Origin: Flavobacterium cellulosilyticum
GTDB taxonomy: Bacteria > Bacteroidota > Bacteroidia > Flavobacteriales > Flavobacteriaceae
NCBI RefSeq assembly: GCF_004349355.1
Contig: NZ_SMFK01000005.1
Coordinates: 186,001 to 250,000 of the forward strand
DNA length: 64,000 bases
Direction: 5' to 3'
Notes under the pieces: model-generated
Database searches by the model: none
The model's input: the letters and a program-made list of their open reading frames with translations, nothing else
What the model was told of the DNA's origin: nothing
Shown: positions 9,044 through 17,821 of the stretch, in pieces
How the letters are laid out: every line of letters begins with the position of its first letter
Position numbering within the stretch: position 1 is the stretch's first letter
Program-made: the position numbers and the translations under genes

Positions 9044-9153
9044 GTTAGTGAAAAATATAGGTTTTAGTCCAATTGATTATGAATAAACGCGCTTTATATT
9101 TTATTTAGTTCTCTTAGTATTTATTGGAGGATTAAAAGAAACAGTAAACAATA

Positions 9154-9585
9154 TTACTCGTCCATTTTAAAAAAATAATCAGCAGAATGTTTACCGCTAC
9201 CGTATATCAAGAAAAAGATACAAATTGCAACTAAAGACAATGAAATTATTAAATTTTGCGAGTGCATTTCGCCCAAAAAATTGATGATAACGGCGCCAAT
9301 TAAAATAGGTAGTTGTGCAATAATTGCCCATCTGGTGAGTAATCCAAATACAATTAAAATACCACCAAGAAAATGAGCGGAAGCAATATAATGTACCATA
9401 AACATTCCGAACATTCCACCATTGGATTTGTCAAAAGGGGCTAATAACTCTACTAAATATTGGATGTTTGTAATAAAAGTAACTCCTTTAGAAAACAAAA
9501 ATACCCCTACTGCAATTCGAACTAAATCTACTGATAAATAAGTGTGCGCATTGGCCCATTTATTCAAACTTTTTACATTAGTCAT
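9154..9585 (-). CDS. DoxX-family membrane protein
   Basis: 143 aa with four predicted membrane helices. The layout LVRIAVGVFLFSKG ... FLGGILIVFGLLTRWAIIAQLP ... matches DoxX/SURF4-like small membrane proteins, whose biochemical role is poorly defined and often redox-related. The gene stands alone in its strand context, downstream of the carboxylase gene with a 95-base gap. Confidence 0.85.
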   Translation of the reverse strand: MTNVKSLNKWANAHTYLSVDLVRIAVGVFLFSKGVTFITNIQYLVELLAPFDKSNGGMFGMFMVHYIASAHFLGGILIVFGLLTRWAIIAQLPILIGAVIINFLGEMHSQNLIISLSLVAICIFFLIYGSGKHSADYFFKMDE

Positions 9586-9680
9586 AACATTTCAATTAAA
9601 AGTTAACACTAAGTTACTAATTTTTAACTAGAAATGCTCTAAATAATTCTTAAAATTGAAACCTAAAAAGTAGAATAAAT

Positions 9681-11306
9681 TTAAACCTGAATAACCCCTA
9701 GATTGAATTTTTTCTCAATTGGAGCTTGATTTGCTGCTTCAATTCCCATAGAAATCCATTTTCTAGTATCCAATGGATCAATGATTGCATCAGTCCAAAG
9801 TCGTGATGCAGCATAATATGGAGAAGTTTGTTCGTCGTATCGTGCTTTTATTTTATCAAATAATGCAGCTTCTATAGCTTCATCAACGATTTCTCCTTTT
9901 GCTTTTAGCGAAGAAGCCTCGATTTGCGCTAAAACCTTGGCCGCTTGTGTTCCTCCCATAACGGCAAGTTCAGCACTTGGCCAAGCAACAATTAATCTAG
10001 GGTCATATGCTTTTCCGCACATGGCATAATTTCCGGCTCCATAGGAATTTCCTACTATTATAGTGAATTTTGGTACTACTGAATTAGATACAGCATTTAC
10101 CATTTTAGCACCATCTTTTATGATTCCACCATGTTCCGATTTGGATCCTACCATAAACCCCGTTACATCTTGAATAAAAACTAATGGAATTTTTTTCTGA
10201 TTGCAATTAGCGATAAATCGAGTGGCTTTATCGGCAGAATCAGAATAAATTACGCCTCCAAATTGCATTTCACCTTTATTGGTTTTAACCACTTTTCGTT
10301 GATTGGCAACTATTCCCACAGCCCAACCTTCGACCCTGGCATATCCTGTGATTATTGTTTGTCCATAGCCTTCTTTGTAGCCTTCGAACTCAGAATTATC
10401 TACCAAGCGTTTGATGATTTCCATCATGTCATATTGCTCATTTCGAGCTTTTGGCAAAATGCCATATATTTCATTTTCGTCTAATGCTGGTTTTTCGCAT
10501 TTAATCCTACTAAAACCAGCCTTGTCGTAATCGCCAATTTTATTAACTATGTTTTTTATTTTGTCTAATGCGTCTTTGTCGTCTTTTGCTTTATAATCGG
10601 TTACACCCGAAATTTCGCAATGTGTAGTAGCGCCGCCAAGTGTTTCATTGTCTATGTTTTCTCCAATGGCTGCTTTAACTAAGTAACTTCCTGCTAAGAA
10701 AATACTTCCGGTTTTATCAACTATTAGAGCTTCATCACTCATAATTGGCAAATAGGCACCTCCAGCAACACAACTTCCCATCACAGCCGAGATTTGTATA
10801 ATTCCCATGCTACTCATTAAAGCATTATTTCTAAAAATGCGTCCAAAGTGTTCTTTGTCAGGGAATATTTCATCTTGTAATGGTAAAAATACACCAGCAC
10901 TATCCACTAAATAAATTATTGGTAATCTGTTTTCCATTGCAATTTCTTGGGCTCTTAGGTTTTTCTTTGCCGTTATTGGAAACCAAGCCCCAGCTTTTAC
11001 AGTCGCATCATTGGCAACTACAATACATTGTTTTCCATTGATATAGCCTATTTTTACAACAACTCCTCCAGAGGGGCAACCACCATATTCTGCATACATT
11101 CCTTCTCCCACAAATCCACCGATTTCTATACGATTTTCTTTGTCAAGTAAATAATCGATGCGCTCTCTCGCAGTCATTTTTCCTTCGGCATGTAACTTTT
11201 TGATGCGTTCTTCACCACCACCCAATTTAACTTTAGTGAATTTATGTTTTAAGTTCGAAACTAAAAGTTTATTGTGGTCTTCGTTTTTATTGAAGTTCAA
11301 GTCCAT
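9681..11306 (-). CDS. Acyl-CoA carboxylase beta (carboxyltransferase) subunit, MCC-like
   Basis: 541 aa carboxyltransferase of a biotin-dependent acyl-CoA carboxylase. It shows the two crotonase-like halves: CoA site near GSCVAGGAYLPIMSDEAL and biotin/carboxyl half with VTGFMVGSKSE and GNSYGAGNYAMCGKAYDP. The stretch AVMGGTQAAKVLAQ and the C-terminal LWTDAIIDPLDTRKW resemble 3-methylcrotonyl-CoA carboxylase (GGEQAA type) more than propionyl-CoA carboxylase. That points to leucine breakdown, but no biotin-carrying alpha subunit is adjacent, so substrate is tentative. Confidence 0.88.
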   Translation of the reverse strand: MDLNFNKNEDHNKLLVSNLKHKFTKVKLGGGEERIKKLHAEGKMTARERIDYLLDKENRIEIGGFVGEGMYAEYGGCPSGGVVVKIGYINGKQCIVVANDATVKAGAWFPITAKKNLRAQEIAMENRLPIIYLVDSAGVFLPLQDEIFPDKEHFGRIFRNNALMSSMGIIQISAVMGSCVAGGAYLPIMSDEALIVDKTGSIFLAGSYLVKAAIGENIDNETLGGATTHCEISGVTDYKAKDDKDALDKIKNIVNKIGDYDKAGFSRIKCEKPALDENEIYGILPKARNEQYDMMEIIKRLVDNSEFEGYKEGYGQTIITGYARVEGWAVGIVANQRKVVKTNKGEMQFGGVIYSDSADKATRFIANCNQKKIPLVFIQDVTGFMVGSKSEHGGIIKDGAKMVNAVSNSVVPKFTIIVGNSYGAGNYAMCGKAYDPRLIVAWPSAELAVMGGTQAAKVLAQIEASSLKAKGEIVDEAIEAALFDKIKARYDEQTSPYYAASRLWTDAIIDPLDTRKWISMGIEAANQAPIEKKFNLGVIQV

Positions 11307-11414
11307 ATTGAAATTGTATTTGTGTTTAAAAAAGCGAACGCTAAATTACGAAAATTCATTAACAACTAACTAAAATTAAAAGTGAAGTAGATTAATGAAA
11401 TGGATTAAAAAGTG

Positions 11415-11474
11415 AAACACGAATTTCAAGAATGGGCACAAATTAATTTGTGTAAATTCTTGAAATTCGTGTTT
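11415..11474 (-). terminator. Long perfect hairpin between lpxD and the carboxylase gene
   Basis: A 19-bp perfect inverted repeat (11415-11433 with 11456-11474) encloses a second perfect 16-base palindrome CACAAATTAATTTGTG (11437-11452). On the minus strand it follows the lpxD stop and is succeeded by a short T-run, so it may terminate lpxD. Its length is more than a terminator needs, so it may be a repeat-derived structure. Confidence 0.55.
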
Positions 11475-11499
11475 TCTTTGTTTTGATTATTTTATTAAT

Positions 11500-12498
11500 C
11501 TATTTCTTTGATTCTTTTACTAACCTTTTCAAAATTGCCCATTGTCTCAATGTGTCACGAGCATCAATGGCGGGATAACCTAAGAGGGTTGATTTTGCAG
11601 GAACATCCTTAGTTACTCCAGATCCGCCTCCAATAGTTGCACCATCTCCTATAGTGACGTGATCTGTTATAGATGCGCTTCCGCCAATAAGGACGCCATT
11701 TCCTAGTGTTACAGAACCAGCCAATCCACTTTGGCCAGCCATTATACAGAATTTACCCAGTTTACTATTATGTCCAATTTGAATTAAATTGTCAATTTTG
11801 CAACCATCACCCAAAATAGTTGAACTAAATTTTCCTCTATCGATACAAGAATTGGCGCCAATTTCTACACCATTTCCTAAAATTACATTTCCAATTTGAG
11901 GAATTTTAACTAAGCCTCTTTCAGGACATGGACGAAATCCAAAACCATCAGCACCAATAGTAGCGTTGGGATGAATAATGCAATTATTACCAATGTGACA
12001 TCGTTCGCGAATTACCGCACCTGACCAAATTATTGAGTTTTTTCCAATGGTACATTCGTCAAGAATGGTAACATTTGGATATATTGTAACATTTTCTCCG
12101 ATTTGTACATTTGGACCAATATAACTTCCTGCACCAATTTTTGACTCTTTACCTATAACTGCAGTTTTGTCTATAATTGCCGATGGATGAATTTTAGTGC
12201 TGAAAAATGGAGTAGGAGGAGAAAAAAGTTCCAATACTTGGGACATGGCTAAATCTGCATTTTTCACTTTGATGAAAGCCTTGTTTTTACCAGGTTGAAT
12301 AGAAATATCTTCGTTTACAACTGCTGCGCAGGCATTGGAATTTCCCCAATATTTTTCATATTTTTTGTTTCCTATAAAAGAAATCTCAGTAATTTTGGCA
12401 AGTTCTAATTGTTCTGGAGCTGAAATTTTAATTGAAGAATCGCCAACTATTGTGCCATTTAAAACATCATTTATTTCTAGTATGGAATAGGTTTTCAA
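11500..12498 (-). CDS. lpxD: UDP-3-O-(3-hydroxyacyl)glucosamine N-acyltransferase
   Basis: 332 aa. An N-terminal uridine-binding domain (about 1-100) is followed by a left-handed beta-helix of hexapeptide repeats (about 100-300), including IGADGFGF and DNLIQIGHN with His243 at the position of the catalytic histidine of E. coli LpxD. LpxD adds the second acyl chain in lipid A synthesis on the inner membrane's cytoplasmic face. It is not with lpxA/lpxC/fabZ here. Bacteroidota often have a second, unlinked LpxD-like copy, and this may be that paralogue. Confidence 0.87.
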   Translation of the reverse strand: MKTYSILEINDVLNGTIVGDSSIKISAPEQLELAKITEISFIGNKKYEKYWGNSNACAAVVNEDISIQPGKNKAFIKVKNADLAMSQVLELFSPPTPFFSTKIHPSAIIDKTAVIGKESKIGAGSYIGPNVQIGENVTIYPNVTILDECTIGKNSIIWSGAVIRERCHIGNNCIIHPNATIGADGFGFRPCPERGLVKIPQIGNVILGNGVEIGANSCIDRGKFSSTILGDGCKIDNLIQIGHNSKLGKFCIMAGQSGLAGSVTLGNGVLIGGSASITDHVTIGDGATIGGGSGVTKDVPAKSTLLGYPAIDARDTLRQWAILKRLVKESKK

Positions 12499-12677
12499 AT
12501 TATGATATTATTTAGTTAATTTGGGATAAAGTTATCAAATAAAGTAAATTTGAATTGCATTTCCTAAATTGTTTATTTTTTTAACTTTATATTAATCATA
12601 AGAGAATTAAAAACTTATTAAAAGTTGCGTTCAAATGGACAAGGTTAGCATTATATTTAACAATAAATACAACAATA

Positions 12678-13394
12678 ATGAAGTGCAAAATTAAATCTAC
12701 TTTTTGTATGATGATACTTTTTTCGGTTTCAAATCTTCAGGCGCAGTCAAGAATCAGCGAAGTTGAAAATGCTTTAAAAATTGCAATGAATAATAAATAC
12801 CAATTAGAAAATGTTGAGCAATTAATAGTGGTGTACAATGAGCAAATTGAAAGTTATCGTGCAGTTTTGGTAGTATTAGAAAAAAAAGACAATCATTGGG
12901 TTGTGAAACAAGGTCCAATAAATGCGGGAATTGGAAAAAAAGGCTTTGCTCATCCACTTCAAAAATCTGAAGGCGATGGAAAATCCCCCACTGGAATTTT
13001 TAAATTGGGAAAATTATTTTCTTATGAAAAACAAGGTAATATTTTACTTGAAAACCAACAATCGACCAAGGATGACAAATGGATAGATGATGTAAATTCA
13101 GCTGATTACAATAAACACATTAGTGGTGTTATTAATGCAAAATCCTTTGAAAATCTATTATTAAAAAACGATGCCTATAAATATTGTGTGGTAATAGAAT
13201 ACAATAGAAATCCAATAATAAAAGGGAAGGGAAGTGCTATATTTTTTCATTTGGCTACAAAAGAACCCAATTATACTGCTGGATGTGTGGCAATTGACGA
13301 AGCAAATATGAAATTATTAATTCATTGGCTTGACCCAAATCAAAATCCCAATATAATCATGGGAAACCTCGTAGAATTAAATTCAGGATTGTAA
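12678..13394 (+). CDS. L,D-transpeptidase (YkuD-domain) family protein
   Basis: 238 aa with a signal peptide ending near LQAQS, so it acts in the periplasm. The YkuD core spans about 60-232; the catalytic signature is FHLATKEPNYTAGCVAI with His191 and nucleophile Cys203, matching HxxG...SxGC-type motifs. These enzymes form 3-3 crosslinks in peptidoglycan or attach proteins to it. It is a single gene, convergent with prfB, with a shared hairpin between them. Confidence 0.88.
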   Translation: MKCKIKSTFCMMILFSVSNLQAQSRISEVENALKIAMNNKYQLENVEQLIVVYNEQIESYRAVLVVLEKKDNHWVVKQGPINAGIGKKGFAHPLQKSEGDGKSPTGIFKLGKLFSYEKQGNILLENQQSTKDDKWIDDVNSADYNKHISGVINAKSFENLLLKNDAYKYCVVIEYNRNPIIKGKGSAIFFHLATKEPNYTAGCVAIDEANMKLLIHWLDPNQNPNIIMGNLVELNSGL

Positions 13395-13406
13395 AATATA
13401 AATAAA

Positions 13407-13433
13407 CCCGACAAGTTTATTAAATTTGTCGGG
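13407..13433. terminator. Terminator between the L,D-transpeptidase gene and prfB
   Basis: CCCGACAA (13407-13414) pairs with TTGTCGGG (13426-13433) around an AT-rich loop. It sits between two convergent stops and can serve both genes. It is followed toward prfB by three imperfect copies of CTGCAATCAAAAT (13449-13489). Confidence 0.7.
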
Positions 13434-13488
13434 CAATATTTGTTTATTCTGCAATCAAAATCTGCAATCAAAATCTGCAATCTAAAAT

Positions 13489-14587
13489 CTATTCCTCTTC
13501 CTTTTGTCCCATCATCATCAAATAGGCTTTTAGGAATTCGTCTATATCACCATTCATAACGCCATCTACATTACTAGTTTCGTGTCCAGTTCGAACGTCT
13601 TTTACTAATTTATACGGTTGCATTACATAATTTCTGATTTGAGAACCCCATTCAATTTTCATTTTTCCGGCTTCAATATCAGAGCGCTGTGCTAGTTGTT
13701 TCTTGAGCTCAATTTCATACAATTGCGATTTAAGCATTTGCATCGCTCGGTTTCTATTGTCGTGTTGCGAACGCGTTTCTGAACATTGAATCTGAATCCC
13801 AGAAGGTTTATGGTACAATTGCACCTTGGTTTCCACTTTATTCACATTTTGTCCACCAGCACCACTCGAACGCGAGGTAATGATTTCGATGTCGGCAGGA
13901 TTGATTTCAATTTCAATAGTGTCATCAACCAAAGGATACACATAAACCGAAGCAAATGAAGTGTGACGTTTCGCATTACTATCAAAAGGAGAGATGCGTA
14001 CCAATCGATGCACTCCATTTTCGCCTTTAAGATAACCAAAAGCATAATCACCTTCAATTTCCAATGTTACGGTTTTTATACCAGCGGCATCGCCTTCCTG
14101 ATAGTTGAGTTCCCGTATTTTGTAACCCGATTTTTCGGCCCACATCATATACATTCGCATCAACATCGAGGCCCAATCGCAACTTTCTGTTCCGCCTGCA
14201 CCCGCTGTAATTTGCAAAACAGCACTTAAACTGTCACCTTCGTCAGACAACATGTTTTTGAATTCAATGGCTTCAATATGATTTTGAGTTAGATTATATT
14301 GCTCATCCAATTCTTCTGAAGTGAATTCCCCTTCTTTGTAGAATTCATACCCTAATTGCAACTCGTCAGTCATTTCAACTGCTTTATTGTAATCTTCAAT
14401 CCATTTTTTCTTGGAACGAAGATTTTTTACGTAGATTTCAGCTTCTTTTGGATTATTCCAAAAATCGGGAGCCAAAGTTTTCTCTTCTTCGTTAGTGATT
14501 TCAATTAATTTAGCATCAACGTCAAAGATACCTCCTCAACGCACCAAGGCGCTCTACAATACCTTTTATTTGTTCGGTAGTTGTCAT
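13489..14587 (-). CDS. prfB: Peptide chain release factor 2, with programmed +1 frameshift
   Basis: RF2 ends translation at UGA and UAA. The gene starts at ATG 14587-14585; 21 codons later the zero frame meets an in-frame TGA (14524-14522) in the context AGG-AGG-TAT-CTT-TGA-C, the classic RF2 slip site. A +1 shift on CTT continues at GAC (14523-14521) into the long frame, giving about 365 aa. That frame holds the RF2 stop-reading tripeptide SPF (in VRISPFDSN) and the catalytic GGQ loop ([11 protein letters not shown]). The apparent short start at 14475 is only the first start-like codon after the shift. The feature is therefore one gene in two frames, autoregulated by RF2 level. Confidence 0.95.
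14519..14536 (-). promoter_or_regulatory. RF2 programmed frameshift site
   Basis: Minus-strand AGGAGG is followed by TAT CTT TGA C: an internal Shine-Dalgarno-like stimulator, slippery CTT and a weak UGA stop. The layout equals the known E. coli site (AGGGGG TAT CTT TGA C). Confidence 0.93.
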
Positions 14588-14613
14588 AAATTATAGTAAT
14601 TTTGCGAATAATT

Positions 14614-14713
14614 ATTTGAAGCTAATCCCGCTATCCGTTGTAATCTTTTCTTTTTTTAAAGAAAAAAAAGAAAAGGATTTCCACTACTATCGGGGCTAAA
14701 AAATCCTTCAAAT
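14614..14713. repeat. Interspersed repeat, copy 1
   Basis: A gene-free gap between prfB and ltaE holds an imperfect palindrome: ATTTGAAG (14614-14621) pairs with CTTCAAAT (14706-14713), and inside are GCTAATCCCGCT, a TCTTTTCTTT/AAAGAAAAGGA arm pair and CTACTATCGGGGCTA. The same building blocks occur at 25177-25251, so this is a dispersed repeat family rather than a plain terminator. Confidence 0.65.
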
Positions 14714-14762
14714 TAACATTTGTTTTATAAAAAAAAGCAAAAGTAAACTATCTAAAGAATAT

Positions 14763-15788
14763 ATGGAAATAAATTTAGTGAGTGATACCGTTACCAAACC
14801 AACACAGGATATGTTGCGCGCAATGTTTCGTGCCGAAGTAGGGGATGACGTTTATAAGCAAGATCCAACGGTAATTGAATTAGAATCTAGAGTTGCCGAA
14901 ATGTTTGGAATGGAAGCAGGTTTGTTTTTTCCTTCAGGAACTATGGCCAATCAAACAGCCATAAAACTCCATACCCAACCAGGTGAGCAATTAATTGCCG
15001 ACAAATATGCGCACGTTTATAATTATGAAGGTGGTGGAGCCTCATTTAACAGTGGTGTTTCTTGTTGTTTGATCGACGGAAATCGCGGAATGATTACCGC
15101 TGAGCAAGTTGCCGCTTCTATCAATGATCCAGAATTTTATCATAGTCCGTTGACAAGTTTAGTTTGTGTCGAAAACACAACTAATAAAGGCGGTGGAGCC
15201 TGTTATGATTTTGAAGAGTTTCGAAAAATAAGAAAGGTTTGTAATGCCAATAATTTAAAATTTCATTTGGATGGAGCCAGAATTTGGAATGCTTTGATTG
15301 CTACCAATGATAATCCAACAGAATACGGAAAAGTATTTGATACAATCTCTGTTTGTTTGTCTAAAGGCTTGGGAGCTCCAATTGGTTCGGTTTTATTGTC
15401 TGATAAAGCGACTATTCATAGAGCGCTTAGAATCCGAAAAATATTAGGTGGCGGAATGCGTCAAGTAGGCTATTTGGCGGCAGCCGGAATTTATGCAATG
15501 GAAAACAATTTTAATAAATTGCCAGAAGATCATAGACGTGCCAAAGAATTAGGAGCGGTATTAGAAAAGTTGAATTGGGTTGCCAAAGTTGAACCAGTGG
15601 AAACTAATATTTTAATTTTCTCGATTCAATCTAATATTAATGAAGCCGTTTTAATGAGTAAATTAAAACAAAAAGGAATCTCTATAAGCGCTATGGGTCA
15701 CGGAAAACTTCGCATCGTGACACATCTGGATTATAGAGAAGTGATGCATACCTATGTTTTGGAAACTTTAGAAAAAATGATTTTATAG
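14763..15788 (+). CDS. ltaE: Low-specificity L-threonine aldolase
   Basis: 341 aa PLP enzyme of the beta-eliminating lyase fold that splits L-threonine/allo-threonine to glycine and acetaldehyde. Visible features are NLVSDTVTKPT at the start, FFPSGTMANQ (about 55-64), His84 in KYAHVYNYEGGG for cofactor stacking, FHLDGAR (Asp170) and the PLP lysine Lys201 in VCLSKGLGAP. Length is typical. It is a single gene. Confidence 0.93.
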   Translation: MEINLVSDTVTKPTQDMLRAMFRAEVGDDVYKQDPTVIELESRVAEMFGMEAGLFFPSGTMANQTAIKLHTQPGEQLIADKYAHVYNYEGGGASFNSGVSCCLIDGNRGMITAEQVAASINDPEFYHSPLTSLVCVENTTNKGGGACYDFEEFRKIRKVCNANNLKFHLDGARIWNALIATNDNPTEYGKVFDTISVCLSKGLGAPIGSVLLSDKATIHRALRIRKILGGGMRQVGYLAAAGIYAMENNFNKLPEDHRRAKELGAVLEKLNWVAKVEPVETNILIFSIQSNINEAVLMSKLKQKGISISAMGHGKLRIVTHLDYREVMHTYVLETLEKMIL

Positions 15789-15825
15789 AATTAAGGTTTA
15801 AATTTTTAGTATAAAACTTCAAACC

Positions 15826-16242
15826 TTAACCTTTGTTTTTTATTTCTTCCAAAAGTGCAATAATTTTGTCTAATTTTTCAATGTCTAGTTTATTGAGGAT
15901 TATGGTTAAAGCTTCTATTTCTTGTTTCGCTTCGATATTAGTTTGATAATCTGCCTGAGCTTGCATTCTATCTCTCTCGCTTTGTCTGTTTTGCGACATC
16001 ATAATAATTGGGGCAGCATAAGCAGCTTGAGTCGAAAAAACGAGATTAAGTAATATAAACGGATACGCATCCCAATGATAAATAAAACCAATAAGATTCA
16101 ATCCCATCCAAAGTAAAACTAAGATGGTTTGAACTATAATGAATTTCCAAGAACCCATTCCTTTGGCCACTGAATCGGCTAATCGACTACCAAAGCCAAG
16201 AGTTTCAAAATGTTTTTCGTGCCAGTTTTTGTAATTATTCAT
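15826..16242 (-). CDS. DUF1003 membrane protein
   Basis: 138 aa. Two membrane helices (about 30-50 and 58-78) lie in the signature GSWKFIIVQ ... LNLIGFIYHWDAYPFILLNLVFSTQAAYAAPIIMMSQNRQ, which is diagnostic of DUF1003. A charged coiled-coil-like tail follows. The molecular role is unknown. It lies downstream of the duplicated ybaB end. Confidence 0.88.
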   Translation of the reverse strand: MNNYKNWHEKHFETLGFGSRLADSVAKGMGSWKFIIVQTILVLLWMGLNLIGFIYHWDAYPFILLNLVFSTQAAYAAPIIMMSQNRQSERDRMQAQADYQTNIEAKQEIEALTIILNKLDIEKLDKIIALLEEIKNKG

Positions 16243-16276
16243 ATCGATTTGGATTTAATTTGCTATAAAATATTTT

Positions 16277-16306
16277 TTATTTGAACATTTCATCCATTCC
16301 TGGAAT
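16277..16306 (-). repeat. Duplicated 3' end of ybaB
   Basis: This 30-base block is 29/30 identical to 17359-17388, the 3' end of ybaB including its stop. It encodes IPGMDEMFK-stop on the minus strand, here preceded by an unrelated short frame starting at about 16331. The 1,052 bases between the two copies hold the lipoprotein gene 16353-17324. Confidence 0.85.
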
Positions 16307-16352
16307 AATAAGCTTATCGTAATTTAACGACATTGTTTTTTATGATAATTTT

Positions 16353-17324
16353 TTAATTAGCTACCTTGTCAATAATCAATATGTTATTATTAATTGACGA
16401 ATCTAAAGTATACTTAATTGCCGAAAATATTTTAGTTGAGATATTGTATTTTAATAGGCAGTATTGAGCATCTTTTATCATATAACATACATATTCATTT
16501 GTAGATGGGTCAATATATCCTTTTCCAGTTGGATTAAAAATACCCAAAGTTTCATTTGGTAACAAATCTTCATAAGAATAATCACTTAAATTAATTTTTG
16601 CTAAAGCAACACCTCCATTAATTTTGTTGATTAAGCAATATGCTGTGTTATTGCTATAAGAAGTTGCTCTCATAAAAGAGATTTTAGAATTGTTAAATAA
16701 TACTGCTTTTGAAGTATTGTTGCTTAAATTTATTTCAATTGTATTATCATTATGGTAGGAACTATAAAGTTTGCCAGCATTGAAAAAAGTTGTGTAGGAT
16801 GCGGTTTGTTTAAAAGTCAAACCTTCATAACTTATTTCTAAAGTATTAGGATTAATTTTTATAAAATAACACAAATTATTTGGAGAACTGCTATTTGGAT
16901 TATTTACAACGATTCCATAAAGCATTTTATTTGATTCATCCCAAACTAATGATGTCATAGTAGGTTCGTCTCCAATTATTTCTTTAGGATAAAGTAACTT
17001 TTTGGAAATAGTTGTTTTTGTATTTCTATCAAAAACGAATAACTTATCAGTTGGTGGGATATGTTCAATTAAATATATCTTATCTGAATTACAAGCAATT
17101 GTATTCAAGCCAAGGATAGTTCCATTTGTTAATCCTTCAAATTTAGAAAACGGACTTAATTTACCAGTATTGTTTCCAGTTTTTTCAATTTTCCCTGAGG
17201 TATTTACAGATAAATAACTAAAATCATCTTTAACTACATTGGTTTCAGCTGAAGGAGTGTCCCCTGAACAAGAAAATAGGAAAACTACACAAATTAGTGC
17301 TAAAAATTTTATTGTAAAATTCAT
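16353..17324 (-). CDS. Hypothetical secreted lipoprotein, possible beta-propeller
   Basis: 323 aa with a signal ending in a clear lipobox (VVFLFSCSG, Cys19). The body is rich in Asn, Ser, Tyr and Ile, with repeated strand-turn patterns such as KIYLIEHIPPTDKLFVFDRNT and KMLYGIVVNNPN, which suggest a propeller of short blades, but no family is certain. It lies 34 bases after ybaB and sits between two copies of the ybaB 3' end, so it looks inserted. Function unknown. Confidence 0.75.
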   Translation of the reverse strand: MNFTIKFLALICVVFLFSCSGDTPSAETNVVKDDFSYLSVNTSGKIEKTGNNTGKLSPFSKFEGLTNGTILGLNTIACNSDKIYLIEHIPPTDKLFVFDRNTKTTISKKLLYPKEIIGDEPTMTSLVWDESNKMLYGIVVNNPNSSSPNNLCYFIKINPNTLEISYEGLTFKQTASYTTFFNAGKLYSSYHNDNTIEINLSNNTSKAVLFNNSKISFMRATSYSNNTAYCLINKINGGVALAKINLSDYSYEDLLPNETLGIFNPTGKGYIDPSTNEYVCYMIKDAQYCLLKYNISTKIFSAIKYTLDSSINNNILIIDKVAN

Positions 17325-17358
17325 ATTTTAAATATTCAATTTTTGAGTTTTAAATTAA

Positions 17359-17679
17359 TTATTTAAACATTTCATCCATTCCTGGAATCATTGGTATATC
17401 AACTTTGGCAACAGCATCTAGCTCTGCTTGGTTTACTTTAGCCGCTTTTTCAATTGCTTTATTAAGAGTAACAATCAAATAATCTTCTAATTGTTCTTTG
17501 TCTTCCAATAAAGAATCAGCAATTGAGATTGATTTTAATTTTCCGTTGGCAGTAAACGTAACTTTCAAATCCCCATCATTGCTTTGTTCGTCAATTAAAA
17601 CCGAATCCATACGCAATTTTGTTTCTTCCATTTTTCGTTGGGTTTCTTTCAATTTACCCATCATTCCCATTAAATCCAT
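17359..17679 (-). CDS. YbaB/EbfC-family nucleoid-associated protein
   Basis: 106 aa. It begins [19 protein letters not shown] and carries the YbaB core [14 protein letters not shown] and [16 protein letters not shown], ending [12 protein letters not shown]. The family forms tweezer-like dimers that bind DNA. Length is typical. It has a -7 box upstream; the recR gene often seen beside ybaB is absent here. Confidence 0.92.
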   Translation of the reverse strand: MDLMGMMGKLKETQRKMEETKLRMDSVLIDEQSNDGDLKVTFTANGKLKSISIADSLLEDKEQLEDYLIVTLNKAIEKAAKVNQAELDAVAKVDIPMIPGMDEMFK

Positions 17680-17705
17680 TTTTATAGTTTTAAGATTGTT
17701 TATTG

Positions 17706-17713
17706 CAAAGTTA
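17706..17713 (-). promoter_or_regulatory. -7 box upstream of ybaB
   Basis: Minus-strand TAACTTTG matches TAnnTTTG, 26 bases before the ybaB ATG. No TTG is seen at the best -33 spacing. Confidence 0.45.
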
Positions 17714-17781
17714 CTATATTGCGTATTGATATTTGTGATAAGATTAATAAATTACGGATTCATTCTAATGTGACTTTATGT

Positions 17782-17789
17782 TATTTTTG
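17782..17789 (+). promoter_or_regulatory. -7 box upstream of oligopeptidase B gene
   Basis: TATTTTTG matches TAnnTTTG, 32 bases before the ATG. The -33 element is not evident. Confidence 0.45.
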
Positions 17790-17821
17790 CATTTTACCTT
17801 TAAAAATTAAAAATAGTAAAC

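Noticed and set aside
13842-14229. Open frames opposite and inside prfB
   Set aside because: They overlap the RF2 catalytic domain and have no independent support.
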